The position numbers and the translations under genes were made by a program. 64,000 bases of DNA. Origin: Paramecium sonneborni. Taxonomy: Eukaryota > Ciliophora > Oligohymenophorea > Peniculida > Parameciidae. Below, piece after piece: positions 1 to 13,480 of this stretch. The notes beneath the pieces were generated by a model. It had not been told where the DNA came from. It worked only from the letters and a program-made list of their open reading frames with translations, and made no database searches. The stretch spans positions 143,411-207,410 of the forward strand of contig CAJJDN010000135.1 of NCBI GenBank assembly GCA_905182985.1, written 5' to 3'. Each line of letters starts with the position of its first letter. Within the stretch, counting starts at the first letter, position 1.

Positions 1-3000
1 ATTACCTAATGAATCCTAAAAATCAGTAAAATAATTTTAGACTTTAAATTTAAATTCTAAATAATAAAATTAGAAGGTAGCTTGAACAACTTAATCATAA
101 ATAACTGCACCAGCATACATTAAAACATCAGGATTGATTCCAGGATATATTAATTTATAAATGAATTCATCATAATAATTATGAACTTCTAATCCATCAA
201 CTCCTAATATTGTTAAAGCAGGCAAATCCATTTCAATTAATTATATTGATATTTTAGTAGAATAAACAACCTCTTCTTTTACTATGCCCACTTCAAAATT
301 AAATACTTAATATGGAGCAAATGTTCGAGGAGGTAAATATTAATTGCAACTCTTATCAAAAATTATTGTCTAATTTTCAATATTAATACAAGCTGATCCA
401 TTGACAATATCTTAACAACTCCAAATACATTCATAAGTTATCTTGGATGCTTCCTCTTCTGTCAAATCTTTATCTGTAATTGTTGTATTTAACATTAGAG
501 CTTCTGTAAATCCAATCATTCTATTACCACCAGCTATTGTAAGAATTGGATTTGATGGAACAATATAAATTTCAAAGTTTTATGTAGTACTAACTACATA
601 ATCAGGTCTTGTTAATTTTGTATTGAAAATTACAATATATGGATTAGTAAAATTAAAATAATATGGATCGAAATTAAGAGGAACATCAAATGTAAATCCA
701 TCTTCTAAATTCTCTGTTAAAGTTCCATTTAATAATTGTTGTTTTGTACTCTTTAATTTTATTTCATAAAATAATGTTTAAGCTGGATAAACTTTTTCAA
801 TACAATTTGAATATGAAATCTAAGTTTAAATTGAAATTTGATCATATCTATGAAATTGATTAGTATTTGAGATTGGATAAAAATTAATTTTAGATTATTA
901 TGATGCTTCAAATTAAAAATAATTTGTATTCTACAATTTAGCAAAACTTTCAATCGTTACACCAAATTTATATCTAATATTCGATTAAAAGATTTTTGGT
1001 GGAAAAGTCAAAGTTTCACTATGTATTAAATTATTTGCATTTAAGATATTCTAAATTAATGGATCAATTGCTGTTGGTATATATTAATTCCATGAAATAA
1101 TTTTGAACTTTTATTTTCCATTATAAAATAATTCTTCAAACTTAATATTCAAATCTGAACAAATATTTGAAGATATTAAATCATTAAATTTAACACTTGG
1201 TTTATGGGTATCTAAATCAATTGTAGATGGAATTAAAAGAGGCATAGGTAGAATCTATATAAATTTATAACTGCATCCTGTCAACATAAATACTAATTTT
1301 AATTTTATATTATCACCAACTTAAATAGTCGGATTATCTCCAAAGATAATAGAGAAATCTGAATTACAAGTAGGATTAGTACCTAATTTTTAAAGAGTTT
1401 CTACTTCAAAGAAAGCTTCACATATATCAATACCTTCCTATTCTAAATAAACAGTAGATCCACCAAAATCAAAATGAAATCCAGTAAATTCTTCATTTAA
1501 TCCAAAATATGGTACTCCTAAAGAACAATCAGTACAATAGACAGATCCTATACTAAATCTACTAATTCCTTTTTAATCACATTTACATTCTCCATTAATA
1601 GGACCTATTCTATTACCAAAACATGATAAACATCCATATTAATTACAATCTTTACAAGTAGAATCACATTATTAACATTCTTAATCAGAATTTTCAAAAT
1701 AACCTTCAGGACATCCACAAATTGGTTTATTAACTCTTATTCCTGAACAAACGTCACAAAGTTCTGCTGATCCACTACATGTGATACATTTTTTAGCACA
1801 TTATGAACAATAAGTTTAATAAGCATCAAAATAACCATTAGGACATACACAATTAGGATTATTAATTCTATCTCCTAAACAAGATGTACATCCATTAGCA
1901 TCACAAGTTTTACAGTTATCTTAACATTTAACACAATTAACTGACTCTCCATCATCATAATAAAAATCTGGACAATTACATTAAGGTAATAATCTATCAC
2001 CTTTGCATTTGAGACAAAGATTTGCTAATCCTTTACAAGTTAAACATTTATTTGCACATTTAGGACAAATAGCATTTACTCCATCATCAAAATAACCAGC
2101 TTCACAATCACAATTAGGTGGATTAGGACTACGATTTCCATTGCATAATTTACAAAATCTTGGAGCTAATTCACAGGTCTTGCATTAATAAGAACAAGTT
2201 CCTATTACAAGTGGAAAATCAGAAATACAAGCAGTTCCAGTAGCATTTATAGTAAATCCAGGAGAACATACACTAACACATTTATTAGCTTAAAATAAAT
2301 TGTTACAAGACAAACAATTTTCATCAGATGGACCAAAACATGTTTTACAAGTTGCATGGCATGCATAACATCTTTTTTCACTTAAAACAGGATATGATCC
2401 ATCTGTACATTAATCTTTACATTAATCAGTAATAGTTAATAATTTCTATTCTGGACAAGCTGTACAATTATTATCATTAGGTCCTGTACATGCAATACAT
2501 TCAATATGACAAGTTTTGCATTCATTATTTACAACATCATGATAAAGATTTCCTAAACAATCTGCAATGCATGAATTTTTATATAATATTAATCCACTAT
2601 TACAAGTTGAACATTCATTTGATCCTTCTCCAAAACAAGTTCCACAAGTTACATCACATTTTATACATAAACCATTATATCCAAAATAACCAGTTGGACA
2701 TATGGCATAACATTAATTATCCAAAAAAAACTAAGAAGCAGTACAACTTATACAATTGTCATAAATGCATTTACAAACATATTAAGGTCTGATACCAATA
2801 AATGATTTTGGACATTTCACATAACATTAATTATTTAAAGTATAAAATCCAGTCATGCATTCAAGACATTAATTTGGTAATGTACCAAAACATTTCTTAC
2901 AATTTGCTGCACATGATTCACAGACATTGTTGATACTGCCATAACCATCATAACATTCTACTAAACATTAATTTTAATAATAAGCCAAAGGAGCATTGCA

Positions 3001-5532
3001 TGATAAACAATGAGACTCTGAAAATCCATTGCAAGTCTTACATTAAGGATTACAAGGAGAACAAACAAAGCCTACTTAATTATTATAAAATCCATTAGGA
3101 CATGTTTCATAACACCAACCTGTAGTTCTCAATCTATAGAATTTACTTGCACATGTTAAACAAGCTTGAGTTGAGTCCATACATGCAGAACAACCTTTCC
3201 AGCATTTTGCACAACCATCATCTACTTTATAAAATCCAACTAAACAGTTTGTTTAACACTCTCCATTTATGATATCTTAGAGATTCAGCACTTTTCCTGG
3301 TGGACATGTGACACAATCCTTATTTGTACCAGCTAAACATGTTAAACAACTAGAGTTGCATTAATCACATGTTTTAGTAGTTGCATTACCATAAAATCCA
3401 GGATCACAACTAGAGAGACATTCATTGGTGGATGATTTATAATAAAATGAATCCTAACAAGTAGTGCAAGTAATTGTAGAACAAATTTAACAACCACTTA
3501 TACAAGGTACACAAGTAGTACCTGACAAATATTAACCTTCAGAACATAAATAACAATGTCCTGATACAAGAATAGCTAATCCATTACATGCAGTACATGT
3601 TGTTGATAATGTTTGACATTTTTTACAGTTACTATCACAAATACTACATTTAGGATCATTTGTATCACTAGAATCATTAAATTAGCCATCTGGACATTAT
3701 GTTATACATTAATTAGATTGATTTCTAAAATATCCATTTGCACATTAAACGCAAGCAGTTCCAACTGTGCATTTATGACATCCCGTTTAACAATCTTAGC
3801 AATTATCTTTTCCAGAATCTACATAATAATTTACAGGACATTGATCACAACTTGGAGAATTAATTCTTTTTGTTGCTACTTAACAATCTACACAGACTCC
3901 AGCAGTTACACAAGTAGTACAATATGTTGGACAAACTAATTTCAATTTATGTAATACCTATACACTAATTATCCTTCATAACATATCCTGTTACACATTA
4001 ACAATTAGCTGGATCTTTGTTTGCTGGAAATAGACATGGAGTACATAAATTATATGTAAAACAACTGTTACATCCTGCTTAACATTAAAATTGAAAAACA
4101 TTAATATCATCTAAATAAAAAATACCTACATATTCTCCAGCTTATAGGGACTACTCTATTTCAAAAAGAATTGTATTTTATGTTAATGGGTATTATTCTG
4201 TTCTTACCCAAGTATAATCTAAATAAGCTATATAATCTTGTTTTGTTGATTATAATCTATTTACACTATTAATGGCTAAAGTTGCAGCTGTTTATTTTAC
4301 ATTATTAATAGTGATATCAAATTTAGTAGGATTAAAATCAATAAAATGAGCTATTGCTCTAAAACGTATTTTATGTTGAGAATTCTGGATATTTTGTGTA
4401 ATCAACACCTTTTAAGATTAAAATGTATCAAATGAACCAATATAAAATCTATTATCATAATAAAAGTAGCCTCTTTCTTTATTTTTTTCTGGAATTGATA
4501 CTACAGTTGCCATAAAATGACTATAAGCGTAAAAGTGAATAAATTCTGGAACATTTGTAAAGAAATAATAATGGTCTACTTTTTCTAAAAATAATAAATT
4601 TAGTAATAAATACCTCCTCCATTTTAATTAGTTTACAGATAAGTTTTCATTTCTATACAAGTTTTGGCTGTTTCATCTTAATAGTAATTATTAGGACATC
4701 TCTTAACACAATTTGATGAAGTGATATCAGATTCATGATATTTGTAATATCCTACATTACAATTTAATGTTGTTTGAGTTCCTCCACAAGCTGAGCAATA
4801 ATCTTTTAATAAACACATATTTTCAGTTGAGTCATATAAATAATTTTAATCACATGTTGCTATGCATGAATTAGATTAATAAACAAAATTATTTGAGCAT
4901 TTACAATAATATTGTTAAAATTTATAATTAGGACTACATGAAGGAATATAATCTATAAATCCAAGAATTTCATTTCTCCCTCTCTATTATTACTATAAGA
5001 AAAGCAAATTTTTTATGTAAATTCCGAGGTTAGTGTTACTGACTTTTATTTCAAATTTCAAAGAATCTAATCTCATATTTATTGCAAAATATGCTGAGGA
5101 TTCATAGAGAAATCTATTTTTTATCTAAATCTATACTTTTGATGGCAATTTCGATTGACATCTGTGAGAGTGAATTTTTCTGAATAAACCTTTTGATCAT
5201 TAGCAAATATCTGAAGTTCATCATTATTCCAATTTCCAGATATAGAAAACTCAAAATATACATAAACCTTGTTAGTTTTAGGTAAAGATAATGTTCTTTT
5301 CCAATATATTGGATTTAAACTGGAATCTTACCCTATGTAGTTTTCAGATAACACATTTTAACAAAAGGATAAAGGGGCGCTTAAGGTTTCATCTGACCAT
5401 AAACTTACTGCACTTTAGTATGTTATATCTGTTAAAACTAAATATTTGCATTCTAAACTAATATTTTAACTTAATACATGGAAGAAGAAGCCTCTCGTAA
5501 AAAAGAACGATAAAAATTATCATCTTAATCAT
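1..5532 (-). CDS. Giant furin-like Cys-rich / REJ-type membrane protein (paralogue A), 3' end beyond window
   Basis: Read with TAA/TAG as Gln, the frame starts at ATG 5532 (MIKMIIFIVLFYERLLLP, a signal peptide) and is joined by a 25-nt intron (5453-5477) to a frame reading CKYLVLTDITYQSAVSLW. A second clear intron is 4585-4613. From about 5400 to 4150 lies a beta-sandwich-like N-terminal domain (KVYVYFEFSISGNWNDDE). From about 4100 to 1500 lie dozens of CxxC and Cx2CxxC modules like furin-like/growth-factor-receptor repeats. From 1500 to 1 follows the start of a REJ-like beta-rich region (QATFQFYYLEFKFKVQNY at the edge). The frame is still open at base 1, and alignment with the paralogue at 14903 implies roughly 2.6 kb is missing, including the membrane helices. 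It is likely a secreted or plasma-membrane surface protein. The family assignment rests on architecture; the ligand is unknown. Confidence 0.85.
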
Positions 5533-6838
5533 CTATTATAAAAACGAAAATAAATTAATGAATTTAGAATTATAATTAAATCTAATTAAATCGTGATTTG
5601 TAGAAATCAAATCATCATCGTTCTTTATTTAAACACTATAAAATCGTTTCTTCTTTTATATTAGTATATTAATTTCAAATACTATTTATTCTTTATATAT
5701 TTAATTAAATCGTAGAAATTAATTTGGAATTAGAAAAAAAGTATGAATCCAAAATCATAGTAATATTAGTGATATTTTAGAACATGAAATTTATTCGTAA
5801 TTATTAATTTGTATTATTTTTATTTTAATATCCCCTCATTTAATTATTAAACCTGGTAAAACGATAAAAAAATTGCTTCTTAACATAATATAAATTAAAA
5901 TTTTCTTTATTAAAAAAACTAAATTATAGTCTCTGTCATCTCTTTAAAAATTTTAAAACTTATTTATTTTTTCATTGTATAACAGATTTGATCTCCTTTC
6001 TTTCATCCTCTAAATTAATGATTAATCAGAAAAAAAATTATAAATATTGCTAAATTAATTTTCAGTTTTAAATAATTCCTTAAATTATAATATCTAAAAC
6101 AAGAAAAGAAATATCAAATCATTTTAACGATTTTAAAGGTTATTTCCAACATACAATTAACATAAATTTAATTTAAAGTAAATTTTATTCTATTTCTTCA
6201 TAAAAAATACAAATAATTTAATGATAACAGGAATTCATAAATGAGATTAAAAAATGAATTATTTATCAAATTATTTTAAATTATTTTTTTATTATCTAAT
6301 TAAAATATTTAATTTATTTTAAAATGATATACAAAACTAATAATTAAAGATACTATTCAAATAAATTGTCTTTTAGAATTTATTTTTAATTAGACAATTT
6401 AATAGATTGTTGAATAATCTTGATTTAACTACAATACTTTCAAGATTCTAATCTTACAAATACACTTTTTCTGCAATTTCAAAATCATAAAAGTTTAGTT
6501 AATTATTAAATTTAAATTATTAGAAACTCAATTTTTTAATAAATTTCAAGTAAATATTTGATGTTAGAATTGGCAAAGTTTTTTTATTTAATTTAGTTTT
6601 TAGTAAATTTAGAAAAAATAAGAATTTATATATTTACTTTAGTCATTAGCAGTAAATTTCAAAAGGTACAGATTATGTTTTTAAAAAATCTAATTAATTA
6701 TAAATAATATTTTTTTGATAAATACGAAGTATTTAATTAGATTATTATATACATATGTGATAAAACTGATTAAACGCAAAAATAGTTTTGAGTCTTTTAT
6801 TGTTATTAATATTATAATCATGAAGTCATAGGACTCTT
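5533..6838. other. AT-rich intergenic stretch, no gene recognised
   Basis: This 1.3 kb lies upstream of the Cys-rich gene and downstream of the Myb gene. Both strands hold only low-complexity A/T tracts and short frames without recognisable protein features. The first part presumably includes the promoter of the Cys-rich gene. It is long for Paramecium-type intergenic DNA, so a decayed gene is possible, but I could not identify one. Confidence 0.5.
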
Positions 6839-7547
6839 TCAATTCAAGCAATTTTTAATCACATTTTAAAACTATGTTACCATATTCATCATTATATTTT
6901 AAAGATCTGAATGAAGGGGAGAATTTTTCCAAATCGAATCCAAAGTTAGATCTGGCTTTTTTTCATTCAAATGGGCATATTCCCTAAAATATTAGTTATT
7001 AAAATTACTTTCCCATTATCTCATCCCATTTGTATCTTAACTCACGATAGTATCGATTCTTTAAAATATTTAATGGACGGCCAGACATCTTTCTTTAAAT
7101 TGTTTTAAACTTAGGTCCAAACATTAATACTAATCCTAGAAGCCTTTAATCCTCTTAAATAGTGAAGTCTCGAGACTTTCTACCTTATCGTTTTTTTTTT
7201 TATTTCTTTATGCTCATTTTTCTCAACACTGATCTTTAATCTTCATCATCAAACATCACTAGATTATCGTACTTCTTCAGCATAGATGGTTCCACTAATA
7301 TTGAATCTTAAGAGAGGTCGTTTGATAATTCAGTTAGAGTTGATTGTGTATTATTGTCTTTCATTTGCTTATTAAATATATTTTTAATTCTAAACATTTG
7401 ATCTTTAATTGAGCCTTTATATGTTATCAAAGATAAATTATGTTCGAGAAAATTTTGAGAATTCCTACTTTTTATATTGCTTTCATTAATTTTTTAATAA
7501 TCCAGCAACTTTAAAAAATTTTGAATTAAGAATATTAAAGCATTCAT
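6839..7547 (-). CDS. Small Myb/SANT-domain protein
   Basis: The frame reads ATG 7547 to TGA 6839-6841 with one 25-nt intron (6984-7008); removing it gives 228 codons including the stop. An acidic and basic middle region (MFDDEDQRSVLRKMSIKKQK) is followed by one Myb/SANT-like repeat: an EDQRLL helix, FGPKFKTIQRKM, then GRPLNILKNRYYRELRY. Spacing of bulky residues and the KNRYYRELR third helix fit Myb-like DNA-binding domains. The C-terminus reads DLTLDSIWKNSPLHSDL. A nuclear DNA-binding or chromatin role is inferred. The N-terminus is uncertain: the same frame stays open upstream to about 7870 without an ATG, so a further 5' exon may exist. Confidence 0.65.
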
Positions 7548-8717
7548 GTTAAATACTTCCTAATAAATAAAATTTAAATCCTTGTCTTATTTACTATCTA
7601 TTCTTTAATAAAGATTTGATAATTTTTTCCAAAATTATGTAATAAGCCAATTTAACACCTTTAATTTAACTAAGTTTACTTGATAATTTATCTTATTACG
7701 AGAGTATTAATTCAAAATTTAGCTATTTTTAAAAATGAATGAAAAATAATGAATAGTAATATAATTTAAATTTAATAGATCTAATTTAAGTTGAATTAAT
7801 ATTACAAAAAATTAATTATTAATCTGCAATATATTTCCAAAATTGAGACTAAAATTCAATTTATTTTTAGATAATCAAAATATTGAAAAGTTTTTTTCAT
7901 TTAAATTTATAACTATGTGAAATTGAATATTCAATATTATTCACCTTATAAATCATATTAGGTTTCTTGATTCATTATAAATTACATTAATTATCACTTT
8001 ACTTTCATAATTAATAGCTAAATTTAAGTAAATATTAATAATATATCTAAAGCAAAAGCATATTTATCCACTATTTATTTATCACTTATTTTTTTTTTTA
8101 AATATTTATTCATCATCTCTTTAAATATTTATTTAATAATATGTTGAATTTAATGAGATATAGAATAAGAAATCTTAAAAAAGTATGATTTTTTAATTAT
8201 TATTGCTTCCAATTTGTTCTAAAAATCAAATAAGAGAATAAAAATGAATTAAATAAATAGTTTACCCTATTTTGATTCTTCGAAGTAGTAATAATGTGAA
8301 ATTTGATAAATTTTACATTATTTTTATATTGAAACTTATAATTGAGAAAATTTCATTTTATTTTATTTAATTGAGGATTAGCATTGAGCTAGCCAATTAA
8401 TTTATATTGAATAAGAAAAAAGTTGTGGTTGATACCGGAACAAATTATAAATTGAAGATGTAAATTTTTGTGTTGGTGATGGTAATATAATTAATTGTAA
8501 AGTTTAATTTATTTGGAAATATTTGAAAAATAAATCAAGCAAATATTAAACTCTAGGAAAGCATGAATAAGAAAATATAATATATTTAATCAGAAACAAA
8601 ATTTCTAATTATTTTTATATGATTGAATAAATATTTTATGTTATTTCGATCTGGTCAGAATAAGTCAGATGATGGTATTATAACATAACATCAGGATTAA
8701 TAATTTGTATAATTAAA
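7548..8717. other. Intergenic region upstream of the thioredoxin-ZZ gene, 5' member of an old duplication
   Basis: This 1.17 kb is AT-rich. Bases 7548-7870 are open in the frame of the Myb gene on the minus strand and may hold an unrecognised 5' exon. Bases about 7970-8717 are the 5' flank of the thioredoxin gene and resemble 12640-13390 with many substitutions. Shared words include gctaaattt-agtaaatat, the cgaagtag/cgaagtaa motif and a tcagaata...tcag stretch. No complete gene is evident. Confidence 0.5.
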
Positions 8718-11438
8718 ATGTCAATTAAAGACGACACAAAGATATTATAATAATTTTTAAAGGAACTTCCTTAAGATATTAGTGTTAGACACATAAAGAG
8801 TCTTAAAGCTGGGTCTAAAGTACAAAAGTAAAAAAACTGTATATAAAATAGTGTTTAAAATACAAGAGTGTTTCGAAGTACAAAGGGATTAAGTGCAATG
8901 AATTCCCAACTCCATAATACACTGAAATAATATCAAAACTAACTAGGAGATGATGTGGTTTAAGATGCCAAAGATGAAATAAATACTTTAATATAAACAT
9001 TGACACCTAAATATTAAGTGGGTGACAAGCTTTAATAAGTAAATGGAATTCAGAAAATAAACTTTGGTGAAGATAATAGTGTTACTACTGAACAAGCAAG
9101 TTTTTAAGTAGAGGATGGAATAGTTTATCTGATTGATATATGGGTAAAGAATAAAAATAATTGTTTAGGCAACCTGGTGTGGACCATGTTAAGGACCCAT
9201 GGATCATAATCAAAAGATGTTGGAAAAGAATGCAGATTGGTAGAATAAAGTAAAGATTGTTGCTATTTCTGTGGATGATGATAATGAATCAGTAACAGAG
9301 AGAGTCAATAATAAAAAATGGAAATCTATTGAACACTATAGATTTGAGAAGGGATGGGATGAAGAAAATGATTTAATTAAATATCTTCAACTTAGAGGAA
9401 TTCCATTTGTGATTCTAATTAATAAATGGGGAAAAATCATATATTTAGGACATCCTTCAAAAGGTAATTTGGAAGTCAGAATAAATTAAGAAATAAAAGC
9501 TGAAAAAGAAGAAGAATAAGAAGCTTAAAAAGTTAATTAAGAAGGAAATGGTGATTAAGAATTATTAACAAAAGAATAATACCAATAAATAAAATAAAAA
9601 ATTAAAGAGTTATCAACTGTAATTTAAGAAGCATAATTTGAAGGAATAGTAGAAGTAAAATCAGAAAAAGAAAATATTTGGAATCAGGATGGAACTAAGG
9701 TAGTTAAAAAGAGATCAAAATTAGAACTTAGATATGATATTCATGTTTCTGAAGAATAAAAATTGAACACCTTTCTTTAAAATCATTGGAATTCTATCTC
9801 TGATGATTTGAGAGTTGTAAAAGAATGTAAAGTAAGAGACCCTTAAAGATCAGTCAATGAAATTAAGACAAAATTTTAATCATATTTTGAGAGTAAAGGT
9901 GTGTCAATCGAATACCCACTCTCTGAGATTTCAAATTTCAATTTTGATTAAGAGAGTTAAGAGATTTAATCAAAAGAGAAAAGCAGTTTTGAAATAAAAT
10001 CTCAAAATTTAACTTTAGATATATATAAAACTGGAATGGATGAATTAAAAGAATACTTGGAATAATATGAAGACGAAGAGAATGAAGAGATTAGAGAAAC
10101 AATAGATTAGATTGTAGAAGGATTAAAATCTAATGTTACTTTAGGTGAAGGAAAACAATTTGCCTCAATTGAAAATTATAAAAAATGGGGATCAGAAGAA
10201 TTGAGCACAATTGAACATACATAAGGTTAAGTTTTAGTTCTTGATTATTGGGCAAAATGGTGTGGTCCATGTGTAAGAGAAATAAAAAATAATACAGAGC
10301 TTATTAAATAAAATTCAGATAAATGGGGCTAAAGTGTTAGATTTGTTTCTCTCAGTTTAGTATTAGCTGAAGATGCTAAGGATTTTATGGATTCTAATTA
10401 AGAAAGTTAAAAGTATATAGAGTTTTATTTCCCAAAAGAACAACGATAGAAAGATACAACATTATATGGAGTTTAATATATTCCTCATTATATTATCGTT
10501 GATAAATTTGGAACAATAAGACGAGTAGCTAATGTTAAAGACATGAAATCACTTGTTGATGAATTGATTAATGAAGAAGCTTCTTAGAAATCACTTGATT
10601 AATCTGAATCTTAATTATATAATTAAGATTCTCTGAATTAACTTAAATCTATCCTTTTAAGTTAAGAAACTATTACTTAAATAAAATAGATTGATTAATA
10701 AAAAGTTATCTCTTTCAATCTTAAAATTTCATCAAAACAAGTAGGATAGTAATTTTAATTTGAAAAAGTTGAACTCTCATATTTTATTAGAGACAATTAA
10801 GTCGATTGTATCAATACAATTCTAAATAAACTATATTAAGTTATACCTGAGAAGAATTGGACTATTGATAAAACTATATCAAAGACAGTTTCAGTTAAAT
10901 ATCCTGGATCTATTTGTGCTGTTTGTTAAAAAGTTATAACAAATGAACCTCAATAATATTATAGTATCTTTAAAGATGAACATGTTTGTGCAGAATGTGC
11001 AGAATTCGATGATTAAACCAAAACTGGAATGGAAAGATATAAATATCAAGATACATTAATATTTATTAATGGCCCATTAAAAGATTTATCTGTGTTAACA
11101 AACATTGATGATCATAAAATTGGAAAAAACTTAAAGTTGAAAGAAGGAGATAAAGCTGACTAAAGACATCCTATGATGTGCAATGGTTGCGGAGAAGGAG
11201 CATAAGGCCCAAGATACATTTCCATTACTGCCAGACCTGGAAGATATAGAGGAGGAGTATATAATTATTTTATTTTTAGGGATATATTGATTATTGTTGT
11301 AAATGTTTTGAAGAATTAAAAAATAAAGAATCTGAAAAAGCAAAAGAAATTGTTGCTAAAGATGCTGCAGATGGAATGACTGCAGATAGCTTATTTACAA
11401 GAGTCCTTTTTAATTATGGAGGTTACACTACCTTTTGA
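8718..11438 (+). CDS. Two-thioredoxin-domain protein with C-terminal ZZ zinc finger
   Basis: ATG 8718 (MSIKDDTKILQQFLKELPQD) to TGA 11436-11438; introns 9144-9168 (25 nt) and 11257-11279 (23 nt) leave 891 codons. Domain 1 has YLIDIWATWCGPCQ (Cys pair near residue 146; the first intron lies just before ATWC) and ends FVILINKWGKIIYLG. A charged Glu/Gln linker follows. Domain 2 has LVLDYWAKWCGPCVREIK (near residue 504) and IPHYIIVDKFGTIRR. Both carry WCGPC redox centres. About residues 722-870 show Cys pairs (ICAVC, CAEC, CNGCG, YCCKC) spaced like a ZZ zinc finger with extra Cys. The nearest known plan is nucleoredoxin/tryparedoxin-like, but the ZZ end is unusual. A disulphide-reductase role with a ZZ interaction module is inferred. 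Confidence 0.8.
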
Positions 11439-12640
11439 TTAATCAAATAAATATAAAAAAAGGACATTATCATCATACAATCCATATATCATAGTTTTTA
11501 TATCCTTACTCTACTACTACTTTTTTAAATATGTCCTGAATTAACTTATAACTAAATCTTTATTCTCTGTTTTTACTTTATCTTTTAAATTGTCTGCATC
11601 TTAAGGAGAAATTATTAAAATTCATATTTATTATTGAGTTAAATCTCAATAATTTTTCAATCAAATTATGGCAGTTCATATTTCATTCCTTACTTATATT
11701 GATATTAATCATCATTATAAAGCTATAAAAATATTATATTTTAAAGGAAAACAGAAACATATATTATTTATATTTTTCCTATTAAAAATAAATTCAAAAT
11801 ACAAAATAATATGATGAATTTTTAATATCTGCCTTTATTATTATAAACAGATTAAACTATTGGAGATTTGGAACTATGTAAAATTTATATGATTTTTAAA
11901 TCTAATTGATTATTTTTTGATTGATTTGATATTCTTTGAATGAAACAATTAAACATTAAATTTAATCTATGACTTTTTTTTGATGAAAGAAGATAAAAAT
12001 AAATTGTTTCCAAAAAAAATTTTATAAATTAAAATAATAAATTTTTCTCTTGTTGACACATAAAGAGATGCTCATTCTAAAGCAATAACAAAATTTTAGA
12101 AATACTTTTATAAAATCAATTAAGAAATTTCTCTAAAAAATAATTAAGCTATTCCCTCATTTTGATTATCATTTTTAAATTCAAAACAATTTAGATAATT
12201 TTATGGATATTATAAGATATTATAAGAAAGATTATTTAATAATAATAAGATATTGTGGAATAATAATTAATATATTGTAATATATCATTCTTCCCCCCCC
12301 CTAAGTTGTCAATTAAACCATATAAAAATTCCTTAACCTTTACATCTAATATATTATCAAGTAACTTTTAGAATATGGTAGAAATCTGAACTAAAATATT
12401 AGAAAATTAAAGATATTGAACATTATCTAAATTAAGTTCCTACAAGGATAATACATTAAAAGACTGATAAATTAAAAGTAATAGAGAGATCTGAAGTTCA
12501 CGTGGGGTTATTACCTAATTGTTAAAGTGTTTCTATTATTAATAAATTTCACTTATACTATCTAAAATTAAGATATTTCAGAAAAGTGATCTTATTCGAT
12601 TTTCTAGCATGTCATCAATTACTTTTGCTATCACCATGAT
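11439..12640. other. AT-rich intergenic stretch, no gene recognised
   Basis: Downstream of the thioredoxin gene I see only A/T-rich sequence, a run of about ten C at 12292-12301 and short open frames lacking protein-like composition. Bases 12380-12500 are less monotonous and may be a relic of coding sequence, but nothing is identifiable. Confidence 0.4.
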
Positions 12641-13480
12641 GATAACTTTGCTAAATTTTAGTAAATATCAATATGATATTCATAAGTAGTTTACTAAAAG
12701 TTTAGAATCTTGAGGAAAAAATAATAATCTATCTTTAATATTTATTTATTGATTACTTTTTTTTTAAGACTATATCTATAGATTAATTATTTTAATGGTT
12801 TTTTATTAATGTTTAAATTAATCAGATGTTGAATGAGAAATCTTAAAAAAATTAAAAAATGGATGACTTTTGAATTATTAATAGCTTGTATTTGTTTTAA
12901 AATCAAATAAGGGAATTAAAATAAATTTAATATCCAGTTTACCCTCTTTAACTTTTTCGAAGTAATAAAAATATAAAATTAGGCACCCTCTTTAACTTTT
13001 TCGAAGTAATAAAAATATAAAATTAGGCATTTCTTACATTATTTTCTTTTGAAACTTAACATCCTATAATAAAGTAAAATTTAATGTATTTTATTTTAAA
13101 TTAGCCTTGAACAATCCAATTATTTTAGGTTGAATAAGAAAAAAATTTTTGTTTAATACTAAAGATTATAATTAAACATTTTATAAATTAATCATGTAAT
13201 TTCTGTAATTATGATATATTTTCTCCAAATATTTGATAATTAAATCAAATAAAAAGCTCCTCTTTAAAGCATGAATAATATTTATCTATAAGAGAAATTT
13301 TTTTGATGTTTGAATTAACATTATTAAGAATTGATTTTTCAGAATAGATCAGGAAATTGTGTTATGACAATAGTGCTAAGATTGTTTTTATAATAAAGAA
13401 TCTGAAAAAGAAAGAAATTATTCAAATGGAAGGATTGCAGAAATTTTTATAACTATAATAAAATTAGCAAAATAAAGGCT
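12640..13480 (+). pseudogene. Decayed duplicate of the thioredoxin-ZZ locus (5' flank plus 3' remnant)
   Basis: Bases about 12640-13390 resemble the 5' flank of the thioredoxin gene (about 7970-8717). They are followed directly at 13393 by aataaagaatctgaaaaag, the same 19 bases as in the last exon of that gene at 11323. The next bases resemble that exon's end in degraded form (gaaattatt...gattgcag). The 2.6 kb of gene body between flank and last exon is missing. The simplest reading is a tandem duplication of the locus, internal deletion of the copy, and long neutral decay. No open reading frame of the gene remains. Confidence 0.6.
12941..13028. repeat. Perfect 44-bp tandem duplication (2 copies)
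   Basis: Bases 12941-12984 and 12985-13028 are identical copies starting accctcttta and ending attaggc. The unit lies inside the decayed thioredoxin-locus duplicate. The corresponding place in the functional flank (near 8266) has a single copy, so the tandem doubling is younger than the locus duplication. Confidence 0.9.

Noticed and set aside
3613..3939. 108-residue Ile/Thr/Ser-rich frame on the plus strand
   Set aside because: It is antisense to the Cys-rich repeats of paralogue A; its composition mirrors the TGT/ACA codons of that gene.
5533..6838. Transposon or germline-limited (IES) insertion in the long gap
   Set aside because: I saw no terminal TA-bounded inverted repeats, transposase-like frames or target-site duplication.
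12292..12301. C tract as telomere seed or chromosome-end signal
   Set aside because: It is a plain homopolymer, not the CCCAAA/CCCCAA telomeric repeat of ciliates, and sequence continues normally on both sides.
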